Shown here piece after piece: positions 1 to 9,493 of a stretch of DNA of 51,551 nt. This DNA is from Laetiporus sulphureus 93-53 (taxonomy: Eukaryota > Basidiomycota > Agaricomycetes > Polyporales > Laetiporaceae): assembly GCF_001632365.1 (NCBI RefSeq), contig NW_024468531.1:230151-281701 (forward strand), read 5' to 3'. The notes below the pieces were generated by a model that worked only from the letters and a program-made list of their open reading frames with translations, was not told where the DNA came from and made no database searches. Position 1 is the stretch's first letter. The number at the start of each line of letters is the position of its first letter. Position numbers and translations under genes: made by a program.

Positions 1-3000
1 TGTGAAATTCCTTGATGAGACGCGGAGATTTCTTCAAATTTGCTGCGGGTTCCCAAGTTTCTTCGGCTTTAGAATAACCCTTCCAATGCACCAAATATTG
101 AAGCTTGCCCCAAATGACACGAGAGTCGACTATGTATTCAACTTCCCATTCTTCGCCAGTCTTCTTCTTGATAGGAGGACGGGGTCTGAGAGTGCGGTCT
201 GGTATTTCATCTTTGTGGTAGAGCGTGAGCTTGGACGCATGAAAAACTGGATGAACGCCGTATTGTCGCGGCATTTTGAGTCTATATGTGACTGGTCCTA
301 GTTTTTCTACGATTTCGAAGGGTCCATCTCTCCGTTGTGCCAATTTGGCTCCCGATGTCTGCCAATCCCTAGTGGAGAGTAATACTTGATCTCCAACTTT
401 GAAAGGTGCGGGTCGTACGGATTGATCGTAGTACCACTTCATGCGCTCAGCTGCCAATAGAATGGCTGCTTTTGCTTGCTCTTGCGCTTCTACTCGTGCT
501 TGCATTATGGAATCTAGCGTATTATGCTTTATAGGGTCCATTATTGTTGGTTCTGCACGTGGATGTCTACCGTATTCAACAAAGAATGGTGAATTCTTAG
601 TGGCTTCAGAAGCCTGATTGTTATAGGCGAATTCGGCAGTTGGGAGTAATGTACTCCAGTCTTCCACGCGTTTATCAGTATAGATACGAAGATATTGCTC
701 TAGCGACTGATTTGTTCTTTCAGTTTGACCATCGGTCTCCGGATGATATGCGGATGACATTGTGAATTGTATTCCAAGGAGTTTGCAAACTTCCTGGAAT
801 AATGCGCTTGCAAACTGAGTACCTCGATCCGAGATAATCTGTCTCGGAAGACCATGCTGTGTCCATACCCTTTCATAAAAGGTACGGGCAAGGTCTGATG
901 CTGAGAACTCATTGGTGATTGCAAAGAAGTGCGCTCGTTTGGTCAAACAATCGACAACTACCATAATTGCGTTGAATCCATGGGATTCTGGTAATTGAGT
1001 AATTAAGTCGACAGAGACAATTTCCCAAGGTTCTGTTGGAACCTTATTTGGCTGTAATTCTCCGTATTTTGGCTGATTGATGTTCTTGTTGCATTGACAA
1101 AGGTCGCAAGAACCAACATACTTTTTGACGTAAGTGGACATTCCCGGCCACCAGTAATTACGAGATAACATCTCATATGTCTTCCATCTTCCAGGATGAC
1201 CTGCACTGGCAGCTTCATGATGATGCTGGACGATTTCTCGTCTAAGTGATTCCTTATTATCTGCTTTCGGCACATAGACTTTGCCTCGGTATAGTAATAT
1301 CCCACTTTCGAAGTTCCAGTCTTCGAGTCCTTTCGAGAACTCTCGTTGTCCTTTCTTGAGTAGGTCTTGATATGATTTGTTCACATTGTCGTCTTGTAAT
1401 GCCTCCTTGATCTTGTCCACCAAATCATGATCTGTGACGACTGCAAGATGGGTATGTTGAATAGCTTTAATCGCGAAATATTCCAGTTTGAGCAGAGTTT
1501 TGTCAGAATTATCGAGATTTACCCCCTCTTCATGATCTGGCCTCCTGGACAGAGGATCCGCGCGATGCATCGATTTCCCTGGTTTGTGATGTAGTTGGAT
1601 GTTGAACCGTGTAAGATATAGCGACCATCGAGCTTGCCGCCTCGTCAGCTTTTGTGCTGATTTGAAATAGGTTAAATTCTGGTGATCGGACCATATTTCG
1701 ACCGGGAGCGGATGACCTTCGAGATGTTGTCGGTATTCTTCCAACGCTCGAATAATTGCGAGCATCTCTTTGTCATAGATTTCATAGTTCCGCTCAGCCT
1801 CATTGAGGCTTTTCGAATAGAATGCGATTGGATGCCACAACCCATCGTCTTTGAGTTGTTCGAGGCATGCGCCAGTGGCAAAATCGCTGGAGTCCGTTTC
1901 TAACCGGAATGGATGCGTATCATCCGGTAATGCCAGAATTGGAGCTGTTGTAAAAGCTTTCTTGAGAGCATCGAATGATTGTTGTTGCTCTTCGCTCCAT
2001 ACCCATTTCTGATCCTTTCGTGTAAGGATATTGAGTGGTCGAGACTTTTTGGCAAATCCTTCAATGAATCGACGATAGAAATTTGCAAACCCAAGAAAAG
2101 CTTGTACTTGCTTAACCTTCTTGGGTTCAGGCCAGTCGAGTACACCTGCGACCTTCTGAGGATCCATGCGGACCTCACCTTGAGAGATAATCATCCCTAA
2201 GTACTCAATCGAGGGCTGTTCGAAAAAGCACTTTTCTGGTTTGGCAAAAAGGTCGTTGTCCCGTAGTCTTTTAATTACCTCTTTGGTAATCTTCCGATGT
2301 TGTTTCAAATCGTTAGTGAAGATTAGGATATCATTGAGGTAGACGATCACATGACCTTCCCGAATAAGATCATCTAAGATCTCATTCATCATGTGTTGGA
2401 AGGTGGCTGGTGCGTTACAGAAACCGAAAAACATAACCGTGGCCTCGTATAAACCGCGATGCGTCACAAAAGCTGTTTTCCATTCATCACCCTTACGGAT
2501 GCGAACATTGTTGTATCCCCATCGGAGATCCAGCTTGGTGAATATTGACGCATTACTGAGCTGATCGATAAGCTCGCTTATTCGCGGAATAGGGAAGCGA
2601 TTCTTCTTGGTTATAGCATTGAGTTTTCGGTAGTCTTGTACCAGTCTTAGTGTGCCATCTTTCTTCTTTACGAAGAATACTGGGGCGGCAATAGGTGATT
2701 TCGATTTTCGAATATAGCCTTTTGCTAGGTTTTCGTCGATCCATGAATCTAGGGAGTTTCTTTCCTCCGGATTCATAGGATAGAGTTTGCTTGGTCGTGG
2801 TAATTCATGTTCTTCTTCAAACTCGATTGCATGATCGTAAGGCTTTCGAGTTGGCATCCTTTCAGACGCTTTCTTGGAGAAGACATCACCAAATGAATGT
2901 AGATAATCTGGTACTAGTTTTTCCCAAGATTCTACTTCATTAATAACCTGATCTTCTGGGCTGCCAGTGCTTGACTGGAGTGCCGCTTCTTTCAGGTCTT

Positions 3001-3757
3001 CTTCTGGTTCAGCATAGCCGCAATCTGCTATAGAAAGTATCATGCGGGCTATTTGTTCGGCTTCGGGATCGTCCATTTCGACCCACGAGATGATAGGATT
3101 TACTGCATCGATGTTGTGTCCATTAAACATTCTGTATGCAGTTGGCTCCTCATCTGCCACTTGTTGTGCTCGTTGCGAGATTTCTTCAGCTTCCTCTCTC
3201 GCAATGGCTTGTTGTTTTTTACGAAGCCTCTGGTGGTGACACGTACTCGGGCATCGTGAGTATTTCCATTCTCCAGCTTGCCAGTTGATTTCTGGGTTAT
3301 GCTGACGTAAATATGACATCCCAATGATCATGTCTAACTTCCCGATGTCCGTGACTAGCAGACGGTGGGTGGAACCATGATCTCCGACTTTGAGATATGC
3401 TTTTACATATTCGGTTATTTCACCATGTTTATTTTGGGATCCGTCAGCATTGTACACTTTGTATGTAGTGTTTAGCTTGGAGGTCGCAATTCGATTGTTC
3501 TTTACGAATCGCTTGCTGATGTACATGGAATATGCTCCTGAGTCGACTAGAGCTTCGGCGCTCGATTTTTTGCCGTACACCCATAATGTAACTGGTAAAT
3601 AGAATGATGATAAATTTGGAGACGAATTCTTTATTGTTACATTATCATCCTCTGCGTTGCGACGATCTTCAGAGGTGTCTGATTCGGGTGCTAAATATAC
3701 AGGTCTCATATAATGTTCTGGGGACTCTGACGAGCTGCCTACAGATCCCCTTTGAGA
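1..3757 (-). CDS. pol: Pol polyprotein of chromovirus, partial
   Basis: The open frame runs from the gag/pol junction to the window edge without a stop, in the -1 frame relative to gag. Reading down the minus strand one finds: an aspartic protease (ALVDSGAYS, about 3542-3556); reverse transcriptase with FTKLDLRWGYNNVRI and, at 2330-2341, YLND where the catalytic YxDD is expected; RNase H (ETDSSDFATGACL, about 1865-1905); an integrase zinc finger (HHHEAASAGH then CDLC, about 1095-1225); the integrase core with its D, D (DRGTQFAS) and E (PETDGQTERTNQ) residues between about 950 and 720; and a C-terminal chromodomain (YLVHWKGYSKAEETWEP, below about 155). Chromodomains of this group steer integration towards modified chromatin. 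The YLND substitution removes one metal-binding aspartate, so the enzyme is predicted to be inactive. The N-terminus is presumably supplied by frameshifting from gag. Confidence 0.95.
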
Positions 3758-3763
3758 AAACCC
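3720..3763 (-). promoter_or_regulatory. -1 programmed ribosomal frameshift signal (gag/pol)
   Basis: On the minus strand the gag codons AAG GGT TTT contain the slippery heptamer G GGT TTT (3763-3757), a canonical X XXY YYZ site. Six nucleotides downstream a hairpin can form: GGGGATCTG (3750-3742) pairs with CAGA-(bulged G)-TCCCC (3729-3720) across a 12-nt loop that contains the gag stop codon. A one-base backward slip enters the pol frame, which is open from there onward. Slippery site, spacer and stem are all seen directly. That frameshifting occurs is inference. Confidence 0.8.
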
Positions 3764-5448
3764 TTCCGATCCTTCCTTGAAGAGCCTTCTCCCGCCTTCC
3801 TTGATGAACTGGATCCATTCGCCCTCAGGCACCTGAGCCTTGAGAGGATCGCGGCGAAATCTTCGTCCGACTCGGATGCATCAGGCTCGCTTTCCGAGTG
3901 GATGCTGCAGTCGCTGATATGCGCAGCTGTCTCCTTCCCCTTCCCCTTAGTCTTAGAGGAAGAGCTCTTGTGCTTCTTGACTTCGGGACCACTGTCTGTG
4001 TCCATTTCGCTATCGGACGAAGCGGAATCCGATGCTACTTGTCGCGTCTTGGACGACTTGGATTTGTTCCTGGCATCGTCCTTCTTCTTCACATCCTTCT
4101 TCTTCGCAGCTGTCTCCTTCTCCTTCTCAATCTGCCTCTTGACATGATCTAATTTGAAACAATCGGTGCAATACTTGCCGAAGCGTTTCGACGATTTGAA
4201 GAACGTTGGCTTGTTCTTCTTGCAGTTGGCGCAGACCAACTTGTCGTCTTGTACGCTTCGCGCTTTGCCCGATTTACTCTTCCTCTTCTTCCCGACTGCG
4301 TCAACCTCCATAGCATTTGGGTCCTTGGTATCGGCCTTGGCATGGTGGCCTTCTCGTTGTAGTGAGGTAAATATCCGGAGTGCGAATGTAAGGAACTCGG
4401 TCCACTTCTTGGGCCAGTTGTCCTTAGTGGTGTCCGCCAGCATGAGCAGCCACGTTTTCTCCGGAATATGTTTCTTGATCTTTTCGATCAAGTCTTGATC
4501 CGAGAAGCCTGTACCGGTTGTCTTTGGACGGAAGTCTTCTGCGAACTTTCGGAAGTCTCGATGATCCTTCTTGACGAAGGCTTCTAACTCCGTTCGCTTC
4601 TTGTCATCCTTGTCCAATGATTCGTACGCCGTGCGAAGTTCTGAGACGAACTCCGCCCAAGTTCCGGGTGCCTTGTTATTTTCGTTTATTTCGGTGATCC
4701 AATGCCGCATGTATTCGCGTGCTCCTCCTTTCAGGAGCAAGAGGGTCGACATAATTTTGGACTCGTCTTTGGTATGTCCGGTATATTTCAACCAGAGCAT
4801 GACTTGTTCGAGCCAATCATCGAGATTGACTCTGTCCTTATTGCCACCATATTTTTCTGGTTGGTCAATTTTTACGCCTTTACCCTTGCGACCAAACGAC
4901 GGCTCATCGTCGTCGTCCGTGTCGTCGACATTGGTACCGCCTTGCCCTGCCTTCCGTCCTTGCGTAGATGCCCATGCGCGAAGTCGATCATGTGATTTTT
5001 TCAGGTCTTCCATCCTGTTTTGGAGATCCTTGACCTCATCGTCAAATGCCACCAATGATTCGTTAGTGGCCTTGTTGTCCTCGAATAAGGCTGATGAGGT
5101 TTTCTCCAAGTCTGAGATTCGAGACTCGGTTTGTTGACGATGTTGGTCTAAGAAGACCGTCCGATTGTGGAACTCCGTGGTGTTACGTTCCATCGTATGT
5201 GCTTGACGCTGGATAAGATTTTCGTAATGTGCCACCGTTTGTTGACGCATTTCTTCCACCACGTTCGTGACGAGATCGACTACCCAATTCTTTACATTTT
5301 CGGGTATGTTCGCATTTGGGGGCGCTGTGTCGGCCAGGGCTTGACGAATGATAGGATTCGGGGGTTGCAAAACAATGTTAAGACGTGCAGGAAGCTCCGA
5401 AGATGGAGCACGAGAGAAGCTTGGATCATTGGGAGTGGGAGTCGTCAT
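3739..5448 (-). CDS. gag: Gag capsid/nucleocapsid protein
   Basis: The protein has 569 aa and starts at ATG 5448. The N-terminal third contains a coiled-coil-like stretch (about residues 65-155). The centre, from about residue 205, carries a retrotransposon gag capsid domain (VNLDDWLEQVMLWLKYTGH). The tail is lysine/serine-rich and acidic. The nucleocapsid region has no CCHC knuckle; instead it shows a four-cysteine pattern, C-x2-C-x17-C-x2-C, starting at CANCKKNK and ending CTDC. Gag forms the virus-like particle in which the element RNA is reverse transcribed. The TAA of ORF B lies two bases before the gag ATG (TAA-AT-ATG), which suggests reinitiation or a shared transcript. The stop codon lies in the loop of the frameshift hairpin. 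Confidence 0.93.
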   Translation of the reverse strand: MTTPTPNDPSFSRAPSSELPARLNIVLQPPNPIIRQALADTAPPNANIPENVKNWVVDLVTNVVEEMRQQTVAHYENLIQRQAHTMERNTTEFHNRTVFLDQHRQQTESRISDLEKTSSALFEDNKATNESLVAFDDEVKDLQNRMEDLKKSHDRLRAWASTQGRKAGQGGTNVDDTDDDDEPSFGRKGKGVKIDQPEKYGGNKDRVNLDDWLEQVMLWLKYTGHTKDESKIMSTLLLLKGGAREYMRHWITEINENNKAPGTWAEFVSELRTAYESLDKDDKKRTELEAFVKKDHRDFRKFAEDFRPKTTGTGFSDQDLIEKIKKHIPEKTWLLMLADTTKDNWPKKWTEFLTFALRIFTSLQREGHHAKADTKDPNAMEVDAVGKKRKSKSGKARSVQDDKLVCANCKKNKPTFFKSSKRFGKYCTDCFKLDHVKRQIEKEKETAAKKKDVKKKDDARNKSKSSKTRQVASDSASSDSEMDTDSGPEVKKHKSSSSKTKGKGKETAAHISDCSIHSESEPDASESDEDFAAILSRLRCLRANGSSSSRKAGEGSSRKDRKGFLKGDL

Positions 5449-5450
5449 AT

Positions 5451-5981
5451 TTACAATTCTTCCTCTATCTCACGAAGATGTTCTTCGAACTCGGCGATAT
5501 GTCTATTGGCAGTCGTGGCCTGTCGGACAATTACTCTTCCTGAGCATTGGTTTCGCAGCAGCCAAAGGTCGTTATAGATGACCTTGACGAAGGGTTGCCA
5601 CAAAAACCTGGTTTTGTCCCTGACTGCGGGCCACTGATGGTTATGATGGATTTCGCAAATGCGCTCGACTTCTTCGAGCCAATCGACGAAGCTAGGATAA
5701 GCTTCGGTGAGACGGTCCTCGGGTTCTTCGGATCCAATTGGGATATAACAAATATGAACTGCGACGTTCCTCCAATCAAATTCTGGATAGATTTGAAGGG
5801 CGTATATGTGATATACGTCGTGGTAATCGATGTCAAACGTGTCCTCGTATGTAGCAAACGCTTCGCCTGCTCTGTCTCGAAGAACACGTGGAATTGAATC
5901 CCAAAGATAATCGAAAGTGTGACCGATTGGATTGAGTTGCTCAAAGTTATCAAGATTGTTCGAATCGCCAGATGAAGACAT
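5451..5981 (-). CDS. Retrotransposon ORF B, unknown function
   Basis: This 176-aa acidic protein starts at ATG 5981 (MSSSGDSNNLDNFEQL) and ends two bases before gag. It is rich in aromatic and acidic residues (for example FDYLWDSIPRVLRDRAGEAF) with a helical C-terminus (FEEHLREIEEEL). There is no zinc finger, membrane segment or catalytic motif that I recognise. Because it is uninterrupted and closely packed between ORF A and gag, it is probably translated from the element RNA; it could be an accessory protein or an N-terminal gag-like product. The function is not known to me. Confidence 0.7.
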   Translation of the reverse strand: MSSSGDSNNLDNFEQLNPIGHTFDYLWDSIPRVLRDRAGEAFATYEDTFDIDYHDVYHIYALQIYPEFDWRNVAVHICYIPIGSEEPEDRLTEAYPSFVDWLEEVERICEIHHNHQWPAVRDKTRFLWQPFVKVIYNDLWLLRNQCSGRVIVRQATTANRHIAEFEEHLREIEEEL

Positions 5982-6002
5982 ATACAAAATGAATATTCAT
6001 AT

Positions 6003-6704
6003 CTACAGCAAAGGTCGCCCTGTGACCTGTATTCCTAGACGATACTTCTGGATAATATCTCTGATTATCCAGCGAGCTTCTCCGCCCTGACGCTTCCTTT
6101 CCTGGACGTAGTTGCAGAAGTCGCGAACCACGTGTTGGTGAACGAAGGAAAGTTTGAATTCTGCGATGTCGGTGCGGATGGATTCGAGCTTGACTATGAG
6201 ATGCTCGAGGTCGAAGATGTCGTGGTCGTCAAGCTGACGACGATATCGTTTGGTAAGTATAATACGAATTTGTCGAAGGGTGCCTTCGACGCGCTGAGTC
6301 GAGATGATGGAGACGGCGAGAGGATAGATGAAATGAGACCCTGTAGCGGTCTCGACGTATGTCCCTTGATTGAGATCTGGACCAGATGGTCCTGCAGGTA
6401 GTCTCGGTCACCTGACCGAGGGAGTCTGGATAATAGAAATTGAACTACTGCCGCGAGGGGGCCGACCTCCCGTGGAAATGTGTCCTGGCCTTGGCAGGGG
6501 TCTTATGGGCCGCTGCTCGTAGAACTCTTCTGGAGTTCTCGCTCGAGGACGACGGATGACACCGTCGATGCTGCGCAATGCCTTGGTGCGGCTTACGCTG
6601 GTAGAGTCGGCGACTGACGGAACGTCAGGTGAAGATATGACACCGCTAACGTGCGGGTGGACGTGCGAAGACGCAACACTGCGGCGAGTACGCTGGGTGG
6701 GCAC
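6003..6704 (-). pseudogene. Retrotransposon ORF A, interrupted by TGA
   Basis: One continuous frame runs from about 6715 to the TAG at 6005-6003, broken only by a TGA at 6410-6408 (AGG TGA CCG). The first part is a disordered, arginine/proline-rich stretch (RARTPEEFYEQRP). The second is a helical, basic and acidic domain (TQRVEGTLRQIRIILTKRY, then FDLEHLIVKLESIRTDIAEF). No ATG opens the frame; the first plausible start is GTG 6704, or the real start lies in an upstream exon. The TGA is one C-to-T change from CGA. ORF B begins 21 bases after the ORF A stop. No function is recognised. Confidence 0.55.
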
Positions 6705-6875
6705 TCGAGGCAGGTAAGATAAGCAGACTTATTCTTCTATCACAAACTTAGGACGCAGAGCGCCGACTAAGCCTATGACCTTATGATCAAACACTTACTG
6801 ACTGTTGTCGACGTAAGGATGGACACAAAGATGATCAAGGTAAAGCAGCGACTTGCAAGTGGTCGCTGGTGACAC

Positions 6876-7313
6876 TGTATGGATAGGCGTAGCAGAGATG
6901 AGAATAAGTCTGGGGGACTTATGCGTCTCAGAGCTCTGGCTTATATACATGAGCGGAGGGACCCTTGGTACCCTGATACCCCAGAACCGCTAACTAATGG
7001 ACATTGTCTGATTGGTTACCACTACCTGTCAGACTACGTCTGTCATGTATGCCGAATCTCCGAACTACTTAGTAAGACCATGGGAATGGTATTGCCTGTA
7101 ATGGCTACATCTCCGGTGGCGTGGTATCTATCTACCTCGTGCATGTGAACTAATATACCCTTAAGGACATATCTCCGGTGTCGTGTATCCCCTTCGTTGG
7201 ATTCTTCCGGAGTCCGACCGTTGCTTCTAGGTGGGATGATATTACTGTATAAGTTAGGCTTACCTAATACCAGCGCTACTTTGTCACATGTGTGAATATC
7301 ACGTGATATGTCA
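6876..7313 (-). repeat. Probable 5' LTR, ends approximate
   Basis: This non-coding stretch lies where the LTR of a minus-strand element should be. On the plus strand it begins TGTATGG at 6876. It could end at TGTCACA (7288), giving a TGT...ACA repeat, or at ATATGTCA (7313). Just inside the element lies a short self-complementary sequence (CAGCGAC...GTCGCTG type, about 6846-6868) where a primer-binding site would be expected, but no clear tRNA complement was found. The second LTR is off the window, so the boundaries cannot be checked by self-comparison. Confidence 0.4.
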
Positions 7314-7319
7314 CGTGAC
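7284..7319. promoter_or_regulatory. Cluster of CACGTG palindromes at LTR edge
   Basis: Three adjacent palindromes are seen: TCACATGTGTGA (near-perfect, 7284-7295), ATATCACGTGATAT (perfect, 7296-7309) and GTCACGTGAC (perfect, 7310-7319). CACGTG is the core recognised by bHLH and bZIP-type regulators. At the U3 edge of the LTR they could act as promoter elements. That role is inference. Confidence 0.4.
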
Positions 7320-8110
7320 TAGACCTGGACCTTCGGGGCGCCTAGGACTGTTAGTACTTCGCGTACCGGTTCGTTCCTTTCTGAACAGCCTAGCGCTGAC
7401 GTCAAATGATGTCTTGGTCACGTGCAGAGGTGAAAACGTGAAAATCTGTGACAGACCCTCAGCCTCGCGTTCCGCCTGAGATCCGCGTATCCGTCATCGA
7501 CCTTGAACAAACAGCACGCGAACCTACTTGCCGTCGAGCCTAAGGATGAATGTGCAGAAAATAATCAAGCACTCAAGTCTAAACAAGATGTGATCGAGCA
7601 GATCCGCTGCAGGATGAGGGCAAGAGTATGGACCAGTTGGAAGTGCCAACGCTCACGAAGCTAGACATGGATCTTTTCACCCGAGAGAATCCACGGCAAG
7701 CGAGCGCTCTGCTCTAAGGCGAAGAGGTGCAATCTCAGGAGCCAGACGGTATGCGGATATTATTCTTGTGATGAACGTATCATCGCGAAAAAACCGGCAT
7801 GCTCTGTCGGGGCGGTGAATGAGAGCGAGCCACCAAAACGATGTCGATGAGAAGCAGCGCCACCCTAACAAGCGCCGGCAGCGTATTCTGTGGCCGAGTC
7901 TAAGTCCGAGCGTGAGCGTCGCCACCGGCACAAGTCGAAAAGCAAGACAGAACGTTCGCGCTCGCTGGCGCCTGTGGAGAAGACGGAGGAACAGTGCAGT
8001 ACGACGGAAGGCTGGACAGGGAGGAGGAGTGCTGGCAGAGGCAAAAAAAACGCGAGCTGGAAAGGCTGAAGCGAGCTGAAGCAGCAGGTTGGAGAAGGAG
8101 CAGGTAGAGT
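7320..8110. other. No confident gene; coding-like remnant at about 7870-8080
   Basis: No intact gene is seen between the LTR and the MITE. A short plus-strand stretch (about 7890-8070) reads as a charged peptide (SKSERERRHRHKSKSKTERS) in one frame, but it has no start and is bordered by stops. It may be a decayed exon or low-complexity sequence. Confidence 0.4.
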
Positions 8111-8448
8111 CACAGCCTGCACAGATTTATTTTTCCACGGGAAACCTGATGAAAAAATGGTGAAAATATCTTAAGTCTGGATATGGAAATAGTTTGGAAA
8201 TCGGGTGGAGACAATTGAACTATGTTACAATTGCTTCACCGAAACATATCAGTATCACATATTTTTGGACTGAAATATCTTCCTTTGGGAAATAGTTTCA
8301 CTATTGCTGATACGTTTCGGTAAAACAATCGTAACATAATTTAATTGTCTCCGCCCAATTTCCAAACTATTTCCATATCCAGACATAAAATATTTTCACC
8401 ATTTTTGCATCAGGTTTCCCGTGGAAAAATAGATTTATGCAGGCTGTG
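8111..8448. repeat. Foldback MITE-like element
   Basis: The 338-bp segment is almost entirely one inverted repeat. It begins CACAGCCTGCA and ends TGCAGGCTGTG, and the two arms (about 8111-8255 and 8305-8448) match along most of their length with scattered substitutions, leaving a centre of about 50 bp. It has no coding capacity and is AT-rich compared with its flanks. Size and structure fit a non-autonomous DNA transposon. No clear target duplication was seen, so the superfamily is not assigned. Confidence 0.8.
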
Positions 8449-8653
8449 TGGACGGCCGTCCTCTGGCGGCGTAGCAACCTCGGACTCCACGGCGGTGGAG
8501 TGGGCCGGGAAGAGCTCGGCCTGAGGCTAAATAGTATTCATACGGCGTGCGGTGTGTGCACCCCGCCGTTTTGTCTTCCTCAACGCAGACCGAAGCGGTG
8601 GTCCGACAATTGAAGAGAGACGTCAGCCCGTGAATCGCGACACTACCTCCTTG

Positions 8654-9493
8654 ATGGCGGGTGAGCGCACTGAGTCCATTCGTTTGAGCGATCGTGCTCG
8701 TGCTCATCGTTCTCCAGAAGCCAATATGGACAGCGGACCTGTGGACCTCGACGGTCATGCGATATTAAACGGGTTGGGATATGACACCGAAGGACATATT
8801 TCTCGAGAGCCACACCAGATGCTCGTTATCATATTACAGAAAATGTTTCGCATATGCGACCTTCGCATTTGTGCTTACATGTTTGCATTGAAGAACATCG
8901 CACAACTCATGAACGGATCAGCGCCTCTCCTGCGGGACATTAGCATTATGTGCTACAGCGCTTGGTACGAACCACTCACTTTTGGCGCTTTACTCAATCC
9001 CGAATAACTACTGGATCTGCAGCGACTCGAACTACGTGACATCTCATTTCCCTGGGGCATCACTCTTCCCCACACGGTGCGCAAATTAACTTCCCGTATT
9101 TGTCAAGCCACTTTGGGCGACATGCTGCAGACCTTGGATACAGTTCCCGGTCTGGAAGTACTCAGCCTTAAGAGTGACCCATTTTCGCTCAATGACAATC
9201 AACAAGAAGAAGAAGAAGAAGAAGACTCTCGAGAAGATCATATACTAGTCTCTCTTCCGCGCCTCCAGCTGCTGCGTTTCTTATACGTCGATATGTCTCA
9301 TGTCGCGAGCCTGATCGATCACATCTCGTTTCTCTCGCAAACGAGCATTGAGTGGACGTGTCGTTACATGTTCAGTAATGAAGAACCGTTCACTGCTCTA
9401 GTGGCGAAGCTGTTCACACGGGCGCAACGGAAAGCCTTGTACATCCATCTGGAGCCTTGGCATGTCATCATCAGGGTCTCTGACATCGAACAG
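8654..9493 (+). pseudogene. F-box/LRR pseudogene copy A, 5' part
   Basis: This is a decayed paralogue of the intact F-box gene at 14950. It starts MAGERTESIRLSD at ATG 8654 and follows copy B through MDSGPV and GHA. It then lacks about 325 bp that in copy B encode the F-box itself (roughly 15035-15360). A CAA-to-TAA nonsense codon follows at 9005-9007. The same frame then continues (GDMLQTLDTVPGLEVLSLKS) with a glutamate run from an AAG/GAA expansion near 9200, until similarity stops at about 9493 after DIEQ. The rest of the gene resumes at 13284. Confidence 0.88.

Larger units (their letters stand above)
1..7313 (-). mobile_element. Ty3/gypsy chromovirus LTR retrotransposon (5' part)
   Basis: The element reads right to left. 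It has a probable LTR around 6876-7313, a leader, ORF A (6704-6003), ORF B (5981-5451), gag (5448-3739) and pol (3757 to the left edge), where the window cuts the chromodomain. The order protease, RT, RNase H, integrase, chromodomain defines the chromovirus branch of Ty3/gypsy (Metaviridae). The 3' LTR and the right-hand comparison needed to fix LTR ends and target duplication lie outside the window. Gag and pol contain no stop codons, so insertion is fairly recent, but the RT active site and ORF A each carry a damaging substitution. Confidence 0.93.

Noticed and set aside
2..301. 99-codon plus-strand ORF at the left edge
   Set aside because: Antisense to the chromodomain of pol.
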